A stretch of DNA of 5,124 bases from Candidatus Omnitrophota bacterium (GTDB lineage: Bacteria; Omnitrophota; JACPQZ01): assembly GCA_016190205.1 (NCBI GenBank), contig JACPQZ010000051.1, forward strand, positions 1 to 5,124. Reading direction: 5' to 3'. Shown here in pieces: positions 1 to 4,923 of this stretch. Positions within the stretch are counted from its first letter, which is position 1. Every line of letters starts with the position of its first letter. A program made the translations under genes and the position numbers. Below the pieces are notes generated by a model. The model was given only the letters and a program-made list of their open reading frames with translations, was not told the origin of the DNA and did not search any database.

Positions 1-19
1 ATCCCTGGCGTGCTCGGAG

Positions 20-46
20 CGCGGCAAGCCGCGGGGTATTAACCCC
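20..46. repeat. Two adjacent short hairpins
   Basis: CGCGGC (20-25) pairs with GCCGCG (28-33) around a two-base gap, and GGGGT (33-37) pairs with ACCCC (42-46) around ATTA. The second stem ends one base before the AAAGGA ribosome binding site of the small ORF at 58. There is no T tract, so an intrinsic terminator is not supported. Function unknown. Confidence 0.45.
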
Positions 47-57
47 AAAGGAATAAA

Positions 58-99
58 ATGACACCAACCGGGAGACAGGCCCGAAAATTCGCAACTTAA
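58..99 (+). CDS. Possible 13-codon leader ORF
   Basis: ATG at 58 is preceded by AAAGGA (47-52) with 5-base spacing, a better ribosome binding site than that of the first cassette gene. It reads MTPTGRQARKFAT and stops with TAA at 97-99, inside the inverted repeat at 87-107. No known peptide is recognised. In class 1 integrons a short ORF inside attI1 (ORF-11) raises translation of first cassettes that lack a good ribosome binding site. A similar role is possible here but is inference, and the 104-base gap to the next start is long for translational coupling. It may also be a chance ORF. Confidence 0.25.
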   Translation: MTPTGRQARKFAT

Positions 100-107
100 C
101 TGCGAAT
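87..107. repeat. 7-bp inverted repeat, 7-base spacer
   Basis: ATTCGCA (87-93) and TGCGAAT (101-107) are perfect reverse complements separated by ACTTAAC. It could be a protein-binding operator, a small hairpin, or part of an attI-like site. The spacer ACTTAAC also fits the R'' consensus RYYYAAC, but no matching L arms were found downstream. Confidence 0.5.
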
Positions 108-186
108 GCCTCGGCCTTAGAAAGTGGGGGGTATCCTGACAGGGACTCAGGTGTTTCGTTCTTGCGCGGACCCATATACTCAATAG

Positions 187-710
187 TTCGCTGCCAAAGA
201 ATCATGACACGCACCGCTGAAATGATGAGCCCGGGCAAGAAGGCCCACCACACTGCAAAGTGGGCACGGACGATGACGAAGTGGCTCGTTACGTACAGTC
301 GGCGTACGGGAGCCAAGTGGAACTTGGTGGACTTCGGGGGCAAGGCGAAAGCTGAAGCTCGCGGTATCGTTGACCTGATCGCTATCCGGAAGGATCACCG
401 CCACGATGGTCCAGCTCTCAAGCGCGGAGACCTCTTCGATATCGTCCTCATTCAGACCAAGGGAGGCTCTGCGCCCCGACCCACGGCGGAAGATGTTGCG
501 CGCCTGTCGAGGGATGCCAAGTATCACAGGGCGAAGGCTGTCGTCCTGGCAGAGTGGCGGCGTGCCGAGAAACTCGAACTGTTCAAGCTCAATGGAACGC
601 GCTGGCAATCGGTCTCACCGGATGAAATCTTTGGTTGATTGAAGAGTAACGGAAGGCAGCGAACAAACGGCTGCAGGGGACGGCGCGCTGCGCCCCGCTG
701 AGCCGTGGCG
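187..710 (+). mobile_element. Integron gene cassette 1
   Basis: The cassette runs from TTCGCT after G186 to G710 of attC1. Its own R'' box AGCGAAC (658-664) is the exact reverse complement of the entry box GTTCGCT (186-192), which is what is expected if the unit was once a circle closed by one attC. It holds a single + strand gene (204-638) and no visible promoter, so expression would depend on an upstream promoter. Confidence 0.8.
204..638 (+). CDS. Hypothetical protein with candidate PD-(D/E)XK nuclease-like core
   Basis: A 144-residue soluble, basic protein. The centre reads GIVDLIAIR (54-61 region, D57), followed about 20 residues later by the strand FDIVLIQTKGG, with Q84-x-K86. A D, then a hydrophobic strand ending in (E/Q)xK, is the layout of the PD-(D/E)XK nuclease and Holliday-junction-resolvase fold; Mrr-like members use Q in place of E. 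E51 could be the helix acidic residue. A nuclease is therefore plausible but not shown, and it could be an inactive relative. ATG 204 is chosen because it lies inside the cassette; the same frame is open from TTG 162, but that would cross the recombination junction. The ribosome binding site is weak (AAAGA at 196-200). The stop lies 19 bases before R'' of attC1. Confidence 0.75.
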   Translation: MTRTAEMMSPGKKAHHTAKWARTMTKWLVTYSRRTGAKWNLVDFGGKAKAEARGIVDLIAIRKDHRHDGPALKRGDLFDIVLIQTKGGSAPRPTAEDVARLSRDAKYHRAKAVVLAEWRRAEKLELFKLNGTRWQSVSPDEIFG

Positions 711-716
711 TTGGGT
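658..716 (+). other. attC1 recombination site
   Basis: R'' AGCGAAC (658-664) and R' GTTGGGT (710-716) flank a stem: ACGGCT-G-CAG on the left pairs with CTGAGCCGT on the right with one extrahelical G, and a GC-rich inner hairpin (GGGG...GCGCCCC) closes the top. About 59 bp long, typical for attC. Strand transfer is expected between G710 and T711. Confidence 0.85.
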
Positions 717-720
717 CTAC

Positions 721-727
721 AAGGAGG
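721..727 (+). promoter_or_regulatory. Strong ribosome binding site for the TIR gene
   Basis: AAGGAGG with 8-base spacing to ATG 736. It fixes the start codon and gives the cassette its own efficient translation signal. Confidence 0.9.
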
Positions 728-735
728 AACAGAGT

Positions 736-1803
736 ATGACGCTACCGGTTCTTACAACGGGCGATGACGTTCTGGCGGTCGTAGACTACCTGCGCAATAA
801 GCCCATGGGAGCAAGCCTATCTGAGGCAAAGGCAGTTCTGAAGAGAGTCATAGATCCGAGAAAGATCACGGGCTTCGTAGCCTGGGAGATCATCCAGAAG
901 GAAGGCGAAAGAATCAAACTAGCTCCCAAGGGGTGGGAGCTAGCCAGAAAGACGAGACCTGCTTCCCAAATACTCTCCGACATTCTCAGTGGCATTGCAC
1001 CTTATCGGTCCGCCCTGGAATTGATTTACCACCAGAATCTTCCTGAAGTCACGAATGCGGACGTGGCGGCACACTGGCATGAACACCACTCCGAAGCTAC
1101 GGGAACCGACAATGAAACGACTCTGAAAGATCAGGCTGTCTGCTTCTTCCGTCTCTGCGAAGCCGCCGATCTCGGCAAGCTTGTTATCGGGAGAAAAGGG
1201 CAGACAACACGGTTTCAGCCTGTCCGCGAGAAACTCCAAGCGTTCATTGAGGCTGGCCCTTCAAGTCCTCCGTGGGTAGAGACCCCCCTGCGAACAGAAG
1301 AGCAACCACCAGAAACCGCAGCAGAGACAGGAGCGCCTCCGGTTCAGCCGGAACCGCCCACGAAACAAGATGAGAAGAAGACCGAGAAGCTACGGGTCTT
1401 TATCTCTCATGGAGAGAATATGCAGATCGTGGAGCAGGTTCAGACAATGCTAGGCATCGCCGATATCGCCTGCGAAGTGGCGGTCAAGGAGGAAAGCACA
1501 GCGATCCCCGTGCCAGAAAAGGTCTTCTCAGCAATGCGTCGTTGCGCTGCTGGCATTATCAGCGTAACCGCGGACGAGAGGAACAAAGGAAGCGACGGGA
1601 AGTACTCTATCAATGAGAACGTGTTGATAGAGATCGGTGCTGCCTTTGTGCTATATGACAAGCGCGTCGTACTGCTCTGGGACAAGCGCCTGCCCGTGCC
1701 GTCCAATCTGCAAGGACTGTATCGTTGCGAATTCGAGGGAAGCGAACTCTCTTGGACTGCCGGAATGAAGTTGATGAAGGCAATTCAAGGATTCAAGAAA
1801 TGA
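736..1803 (+). CDS. TIR-domain effector with winged-helix-like N-terminus (probable anti-phage defence)
   Basis: A 355-residue cytosolic protein. Residues 1-175 look like two winged-helix-like units (around 8-70 and 95-175; the second, with ETTLKDQAVCFF, resembles DUF5343-type domains). Residues 176-216 are a Pro/Glu/Thr-rich linker. Residues 219-355 form a TIR domain of the bacterial TIR-like family (the PF10137 type found in CBASS and Pycsar effectors): strand LRVFISHG, then AIPVPEKVFSAMRRC, then SINENVLIEIGAAF, where E299 sits at the position of the catalytic glutamate of NAD+-hydrolysing TIRs, and a C-terminal LYRCEFEGSELSW segment. Such TIRs usually deplete NAD+ on infection; that activity is inferred here. 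The trigger is unknown: no cyclic-nucleotide-binding domain is recognised, and the N-terminus may sense or bind DNA. The start is fixed by AAGGAGG at 721-727. The family name is recalled from motifs, not searched. Confidence 0.88.
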   Translation: MTLPVLTTGDDVLAVVDYLRNKPMGASLSEAKAVLKRVIDPRKITGFVAWEIIQKEGERIKLAPKGWELARKTRPASQILSDILSGIAPYRSALELIYHQNLPEVTNADVAAHWHEHHSEATGTDNETTLKDQAVCFFRLCEAADLGKLVIGRKGQTTRFQPVREKLQAFIEAGPSSPPWVETPLRTEEQPPETAAETGAPPVQPEPPTKQDEKKTEKLRVFISHGENMQIVEQVQTMLGIADIACEVAVKEESTAIPVPEKVFSAMRRCAAGIISVTADERNKGSDGKYSINENVLIEIGAAFVLYDKRVVLLWDKRLPVPSNLQGLYRCEFEGSELSWTAGMKLMKAIQGFKK

Positions 1804-1805
1804 AG

Positions 1806-1875
1806 ACCCAACAATCGGGTGGAGCTTACGCTTTGCCCGCGGCGGGCAAAACGACGCTCACCCGTGACGTTAGGC
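1806..1875 (+). other. attC2 recombination site
   Basis: R'' ACCCAAC (1806-1812), L'' CGGGTGGAGC (1816-1825), L' GCTCACCCG (1856-1864) and R' GTTAGGC (1869-1875). L'' and L' pair perfectly apart from one extrahelical G. The interior is a perfect 9-bp hairpin, TTTGCCCGC (1832-1840) with GCGGGCAAA (1842-1850). 70 bp; the clearest attC of the window. Confidence 0.92.
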
Positions 1876-1918
1876 ACCGCCAGAACGCCGCGGCACTTGC
1901 CGACCATCGGAGGCGCCC

Positions 1919-2341
1919 ATGGGTGATCGTGAAGACCTAGCAGATGCAGTTGAGGAGCTCGGAGCTGTCCTGAAAAACGTGGTCTTCGACAGACCTCATC
2001 TCGTTCTGGCCGACGTTCTAGGGGAGCTCCGGGAGGCCTGGGAACGTGCAAGCGCTGCTGTGCGCAGCGTCGTCACGAGCCTGCGCGCCGGCGGTCTCGA
2101 TCTTGAAGAGAAACTCGCAACAGCGGGTTTACTAGGGTCGAGTCTCCGTGCCAAGCTTCGCGGCTTTAAGGCCGCGCTAGCTCGATGGCGCGCTGGGGCC
2201 ACTACGGGGACGCTGTTACGAGTACTAGGGTGGGGGAACGTCTTCCTTGGGAGCCTTGCGTCCGTCCTTCCCGGTGCGGAGGTCCTCAAGGAGTACAAAG
2301 AGGCTGTGGAGCAGTCTGTCCTGGACGTCCACGAGCAATGA
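1919..2341 (+). CDS. Hypothetical helical protein, unknown function
   Basis: A 140-residue protein not recognised as any named family. It is predicted almost wholly helical: acidic N-terminal helices (1-60), a basic amphipathic middle (75-95, with RAKLRGFKAALARWR), then a hydrophobic stretch around 97-119 (TLLRVLGWGNVFLGSLASVL) that could be one membrane-associated or amphipathic helix, and an acidic tail. The ATG at 1919 has GGAGG (1909-1913) with 5-base spacing. The stop TGA is 11 bases before the orphan R'' box, and the HEPN-like gene begins 35 bases after the stop, so both are likely read from one transcript. It might be a small accessory, immunity or antitoxin-like partner of that gene, but nothing in the sequence proves this. 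There are no Cys or His clusters. Confidence 0.8.
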   Translation: MGDREDLADAVEELGAVLKNVVFDRPHLVLADVLGELREAWERASAAVRSVVTSLRAGGLDLEEKLATAGLLGSSLRAKLRGFKAALARWRAGATTGTLLRVLGWGNVFLGSLASVLPGAEVLKEYKEAVEQSVLDVHEQ

Positions 2342-2352
2342 AGATGAGCAGT

Positions 2353-2359
2353 GCCTAAC
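2353..2359 (+). other. Orphan attC R'' box between two genes
   Basis: GCCTAAC is the exact reverse complement of the entry box GTTAGGC (1869-1875). It follows the first gene's stop by 11 bases, where an attC should start, but no L'' or L' stem or GTT box follows before the next ribosome binding site (AAGGAG, 2365-2370). It is best read as the remnant of a deleted attC. Confidence 0.6.
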
Positions 2360-2376
2360 CCCGCAAGGAGAGGGCG

Positions 2377-3276
2377 ATGTCTCCAGACGAGGCGTCCGAA
2401 AGGCTCCTGTCGCGCAGCATCGTTGCGCGGGAGGATATCGCGCGGGCGAAGGGTTTCATCGTCGCGGCGACTGAAACGAGCACGGATGCCCTCACCGAGC
2501 AGTGGCTACGGGCGGAAATGGGCGCCGTTCCGACACACGTCGACATTCAGGCGGCTGGAGCGGATGACACGCTTACTCTTCTGGCCCGTGCATATAGCCT
2601 GCGGCTCGGTTTCTATCAGGCGGTTTGGGAGCTCGTCGCGGCCTGCGAAGTGCTTCCCGGCGCTCCGGCCAATTGGCAGGCGAGTGCCACCTGGCGGGAT
2701 CCCCACGGGGCAGGTGGACTGCAACTCGGCTCAGTCAACTGCCTGTTTCCGGCCGCCATCAGACGGCCGCCATTGGCGCCCGCGCCGTCGACCGATCCCG
2801 ATGTCTTTCTTCAGGGGGCAGACTGTGTGAGCCTCCACCAAGGTGTTCACGAAGCCATCACTCAGAGTCTTGCCTGTTTTCGAAGAGGCTTGTACCTTCC
2901 GGCAATCGTCATGCTTGCGGCTGGCACGGAGGCCGAGTGGAGCGAATGCGGCACGGCGGTGGCCACGAAGCTTGGAAACAACAAGCTGCAGACGCTGCTT
3001 GGCGACCCATTCGCGAGCCTCAGCCGGAAGGTTACTGAGATCAGGAGAACGCTCGAAGGCTCCACTGGCAAGGATCTCTTGAAGGCAGCGGGCACGAACC
3101 TCGCGAGGGTGACGGACGCAGAGGTATGGACAACCACCCTCCGCGAACGTCGAAACGCAGTTCATTGGGGAAAGGCACAGAGCTTCATCGCGCAGCACAG
3201 TGACGCAGCCTCACTCTTGCTTGCCGCGCCGCTTCACCTCGGCACTCTCGAAACGGTGCGGGGGGCGTGCGTCTGA
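2377..3276 (+). CDS. HEPN-like protein (DUF4145-type C-terminus), possible RNase
   Basis: A 299-residue soluble protein. The N-terminal half (1-150) is helical with no recognised motif. Residues 156-295 read like a HEPN or DUF4145-type four-helix domain: an AITQSLACFRRGLYLPAIVML helix pair, a variable middle, then LRERRNAVHWG with R258-x4-H263 (N260), the Rx4-6H signature of HEPN ribonucleases. HEPN proteins often act as toxins or abortive-infection RNases, but many DUF4145 members have no proven activity. Start ATG 2377 has AAGGAG (2365-2370) at 6-base spacing. The gene lies 35 bp after the helical protein gene and its stop is ten bases before R'' GCCTAAC at 3287. The fold call rests on pattern only. 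Confidence 0.82.
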   Translation: MSPDEASERLLSRSIVAREDIARAKGFIVAATETSTDALTEQWLRAEMGAVPTHVDIQAAGADDTLTLLARAYSLRLGFYQAVWELVAACEVLPGAPANWQASATWRDPHGAGGLQLGSVNCLFPAAIRRPPLAPAPSTDPDVFLQGADCVSLHQGVHEAITQSLACFRRGLYLPAIVMLAAGTEAEWSECGTAVATKLGNNKLQTLLGDPFASLSRKVTEIRRTLEGSTGKDLLKAAGTNLARVTDAEVWTTTLRERRNAVHWGKAQSFIAQHSDAASLLLAAPLHLGTLETVRGACV

Positions 3277-3286
3277 GCCGCGGAGT

Positions 3287-3527
3287 GCCTAACAACACAA
3301 TCGAGCCGGCGCGGTGATAGCTGGTCGTTCAACTGTTGCGGTAGTGGTGCGCGCGGCTCATTGTGGTCGATGCGCCGACGCGCGCGGCCGTCGCTCCGGT
3401 CCAGTCGGGTGACCCCGGGTGGCTCGATATCTCCGAGCCTGGCGGCTCACGGTAGGTGGGCCGCGGACCGCGCCGGCGCTACGCAGTCGGCGCATCGGGG
3501 CGGCGGCACAAGAGCGCCCCGTTAGAT
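3287..3527 (+). other. Oversized, structured attC-like region between cassettes 3 and 4
   Basis: R'' GCCTAAC (3287-3293) opens the site and R' GTTAGAT (3521-3527) closes it, 241 bp apart, far longer than the other attC sites here. A good attC-like stem lies at 3296-3312 with 3351-3365 (CACAAT-C-GAGCC-G-GCGC with GCGC-GGCTC-ATTGTG, two extrahelical bases), but the following R' would be GTC, not GTT. A second perfect 12-bp inverted repeat (3368-3379 with 3486-3497), an 11-bp repeat (3305-3315 with 3467-3477), a 6-bp hairpin (3421-3439) and GGGGCG/CGCCCC (3497-3502 with 3515-3520) fill the rest. No gene of its own is seen: the cyclase frame is open from GTG 3456, but a strong ribosome binding site favours ATG 3549. 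It may be attC3 with a mutated R' plus a short gene-less cassette. Confidence 0.55.
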
Positions 3528-3537
3528 CGCGCTGCAA

Positions 3538-3543
3538 GAGGAG
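3538..3543 (+). promoter_or_regulatory. Ribosome binding site setting the cyclase start
   Basis: GAGGAG with 5-base spacing to ATG 3549. It decides against the longer in-frame start at GTG 3456, which lies in the preceding cassette's end region and would cross the recombination point. Confidence 0.85.
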
Positions 3544-3548
3544 ACGAC

Positions 3549-4169
3549 ATGGTGACAGAGCGCCCGAGGCTTCCTACGACCGATGACTTACTGGTTGTAG
3601 TGTTCGACATGTGCTCATCGTCAGACATCATTGAGGGTCTCACGCTCAGGGGTGAAGTGCACCGTCTGGAAACATTTTTAACTGCGGTCAAACGGTATCT
3701 ACGTGACAATGCGGAGGACAATCGTTTTGAAGCTTACAAGTTCATGGGCGATGGATGGATCTTGCTGTTCCCGGCCGACATCGACGGAGCGGTTCTGTTG
3801 TCATTCTTGAAGGGACTTTGTGAGTTCTTTCGGCGAAAGCTCAAAAGGAAGGTCTTGCGTTACCTGGACGCAATGCCCCAGGTCACGGGAGTAACTCTGG
3901 GCCTCGAACGTGGGCCGCTGCTCAAGACTGTGATGTTTAGGCAAAGGGAATACATCGGGCGGGCACTGAACATCGCATGTCGTTTGCAGACCGCGATAAA
4001 GGACAAGGACAAATCCCCCGCGTACAAGGCTCTTGTGTCGAACGCGGTATACAACGACTACTTTCGAAAGCTTCCGGGGGCGAAGTCGATACCTGTCACT
4101 CGGACCCTGAGGAATATTCGCGGCGGCACCGCGTTCAAGTGTCGCAAGTTGACCCTTGCCAGCAAATGA
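3549..4169 (+). CDS. Stand-alone class III nucleotidyl cyclase
   Basis: A 206-residue cytosolic protein that is almost only a catalytic domain. The strand LLVVVFDMCSSSD places D20 as the first metal-binding Asp. YKFMGDGWILLF gives K64 (base-recognition position), G67 and the second metal-binding D68. GLERGPLLKTVMFRQREYIGR leads to GRALNIACRLQ, with N141 and R145 as the transition-state Asn and Arg, and E134 where purine-specific enzymes often carry Asp or another base-contact residue. All key residues are present, so a homodimeric active cyclase making a 3',5'-cyclic nucleotide is likely. K64 hints at ATP, but the K/E pair leaves the base open and a pyrimidine product as in Pycsar cannot be excluded. 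There is no regulatory domain or membrane segment. It is the only gene of its cassette; no dedicated receptor is next to it. Confidence 0.9.
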   Translation: MVTERPRLPTTDDLLVVVFDMCSSSDIIEGLTLRGEVHRLETFLTAVKRYLRDNAEDNRFEAYKFMGDGWILLFPADIDGAVLLSFLKGLCEFFRRKLKRKVLRYLDAMPQVTGVTLGLERGPLLKTVMFRQREYIGRALNIACRLQTAIKDKDKSPAYKALVSNAVYNDYFRKLPGAKSIPVTRTLRNIRGGTAFKCRKLTLASK

Positions 4170-4176
4170 GGTCTCG

Positions 4177-4243
4177 ATCTAACCCCACACTCAAGGCGGT
4201 CGCGCGCAAAAGCGACGCGCGCCGCTTAGCGTGAACGTTAGAC
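4177..4243 (+). other. attC4 recombination site
   Basis: R'' ATCTAAC (4177-4183) and R' GTTAGAC (4237-4243). The outer CAC (4188-4190) pairs with GTG (4231-4233), AAG-G-CGG pairs with CCGCTT with an extrahelical G, and CGCGCG (4201-4206) pairs with CGCGCG (4216-4221), with T4200 bulged. 67 bp. Cut expected between G4237 and T4238. Confidence 0.88.
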
Positions 4244-4248
4244 CTCGC

Positions 4249-4256
4249 GGGGGGGG
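4249..4256 (+). repeat. Run of eight G residues before the cassette 5 gene
   Basis: An eight-G homopolymer ends four bases before GTG 4261. It may act as a poor Shine-Dalgarno substitute or be a slippage-prone tract. With the start at 4261 the tract is outside the gene and slippage would alter spacing, not frame. Confidence 0.6.
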
Positions 4257-4260
4257 CGGA

Positions 4261-4923
4261 GTGCGACCAATCACGGCCGAAGAACCCTGCGTCGGAACCC
4301 TACCCCGTATAGCCGACGTGAGGCACGAACGGTTCGACCAGCTCGGACAGGGGCGGCGGGTCATTCACTCCTGGTTCGAAAGAGGCTGGAGAGGCCGAGA
4401 TAACCCTGAGTCGGAGTGCTTTGAACCGTTCATATTCACCTGGATTGCGCTCAACGGATGGGCCGAGTGCGTAACAGATCTCGATCGACGCGACCAGGAC
4501 TGGGTGCAGAGCATCGCGGCCGAGCCTGACCTGGCCGCAGTGTTTCATTCCCTTCTTTCGGAGGATCCGGTCATCAATGAAGCCGCTGTCGAGTTCACCC
4601 GCTTCTGGCCCATTCCACGGCTCCAGGCCCTCCGGCGGCGTGCCGAGCTGATGAACTCGTGGCACTCGAACGCACAGGCAACGGAGACCTTTGCTAGAGC
4701 GGGGGTGGACCTCGGCCCTCGATGTGCCTTCCGGCACCAGGTGCGCCACGAGGGGATACCCCTCGACTGGTCTCACTTCCTGTGGGCGCTCTACAGGGCA
4801 CGATGCAACCTGTTTCATGGTGAAAAGAACCCATACCATTGGGGTGACCAAGCCGTGATAGCCCGCGGTTTCAAGGTCTTGGTACACGCGATGAGTCGGT
4901 GGCGTGCTTTCGAACAACGCTAG
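4261..4923 (+). CDS. HEPN-like protein with Rx4H motif, unknown function
   Basis: A 220-residue protein, Trp-, Arg- and His-rich, with no membrane segment. The N-terminal part (RRVIHSWFERGWRGR, then ECFEPFIFTWIALNGWAE, about 33-70) looks like the first helices of a HEPN-type bundle. The C-terminus reads LYRARCNLFHGEKNPYHWGDQ, with R181-x4-H186 and N183, the HEPN signature, followed by a final helix. This arrangement is common in uncharacterised bacterial HEPN-fold proteins; ribonuclease activity is possible but unproven. The start is uncertain: GTG 4261 lies just after the cassette junction, preceded only by a G-rich run (4249-4259). The frame is open back to GTG 4231 inside attC4, which would span the junction and is unlikely; GTG 4318 is another option. 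The stop TAG lies 22 bases before the degenerate R''. Confidence 0.78.
   Translation: MRPITAEEPCVGTLPRIADVRHERFDQLGQGRRVIHSWFERGWRGRDNPESECFEPFIFTWIALNGWAECVTDLDRRDQDWVQSIAAEPDLAAVFHSLLSEDPVINEAAVEFTRFWPIPRLQALRRRAELMNSWHSNAQATETFARAGVDLGPRCAFRHQVRHEGIPLDWSHFLWALYRARCNLFHGEKNPYHWGDQAVIARGFKVLVHAMSRWRAFEQR

Larger units (their letters stand above)
1..186. other. Upstream non-cassette region, possible attI side of the array
   Basis: This stretch precedes the first recognisable cassette junction (GTTCGCT at 186-192). Unlike the later junctions, no foldable attC stem can be drawn directly upstream of that GTT: the left-flanking bases have no complement in the preceding 100 bp. That is what an attI primary site, which is not a hairpin, would look like. 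The region holds two short hairpins (20-46), a 13-codon ORF with a good ribosome binding site, and a 7-bp inverted repeat (87-107). No integrase gene is visible; in integrons it usually lies beyond attI and is often divergent, which here would put it left of the window. A degenerate attC of an earlier cassette is the alternative. Confidence 0.35.
711..1869 (+). mobile_element. Integron gene cassette 2 (TIR protein)
   Basis: Entry box GTTGGGT (710-716) is the exact reverse complement of the cassette's own R'' ACCCAAC (1806-1812). It holds one gene; the ribosome binding site starts only ten bases after the junction and the stop codon is two bases before attC2, a compact cassette. Confidence 0.87.
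1870..3521 (+). mobile_element. Integron cassette 3, probably two fused cassettes
   Basis: It begins at TTAGGC after G1869. The matching R'' GCCTAAC occurs twice, each time inside AGTGCCTAAC: at 2353-2359 just after the first gene, and at 3287-3293 just after the second. The first copy lacks the rest of an attC, so the unit is now one 1.65-kb cassette with two genes. The right boundary at 3521/3522 is set by GTTAGAT, the partner of the R'' of cassette 4. Confidence 0.7.
3522..4237 (+). mobile_element. Integron gene cassette 4 (nucleotidyl cyclase)
   Basis: Entry box GTTAGAT (3521-3527) is the exact reverse complement of R'' ATCTAAC (4177-4183). One gene, with the ribosome binding site starting eleven bases after the box and the stop seven bases before R''. 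Confidence 0.87.

Noticed and set aside
1-64. Start of a divergent integrase gene on the - strand from GTG at 64
   Set aside because: The frame is open to the edge for about 21 codons but shows no recognisable integrase N-terminus and no ribosome binding site; too short to support.
175-180. TATACT as a -10 element of an integron cassette promoter
   Set aside because: No acceptable -35 hexamer at 16-18 bases upstream (around 152-158 only TGTTTC-like sequence), so a promoter is not supported beyond the single hexamer.
180-608. 142-codon - strand frame over cassette 1
   Set aside because: It crosses the cassette junction at 186 and lies opposite a better supported + strand gene.
2731-3198. 155-codon - strand frame and several overlapping + strand frames within 2351-3082
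   Set aside because: They are shadows of the HEPN-like gene (2377-3276) in GC-rich DNA; none has a good ribosome binding site or a recognisable motif.
3329-3343. GTTCAAC and GTTGCGG as alternative R' boxes for attC3
   Set aside because: Sequence before them does not pair with the arm after R'' at 3287, whereas the stem ending at 3365 does.
3456-3548. N-terminal extension of the cyclase from GTG 3456
   Set aside because: It would cross the recombination point at 3521/3522, is low-complexity Arg/Gly-rich, and ATG 3549 has a strong ribosome binding site.
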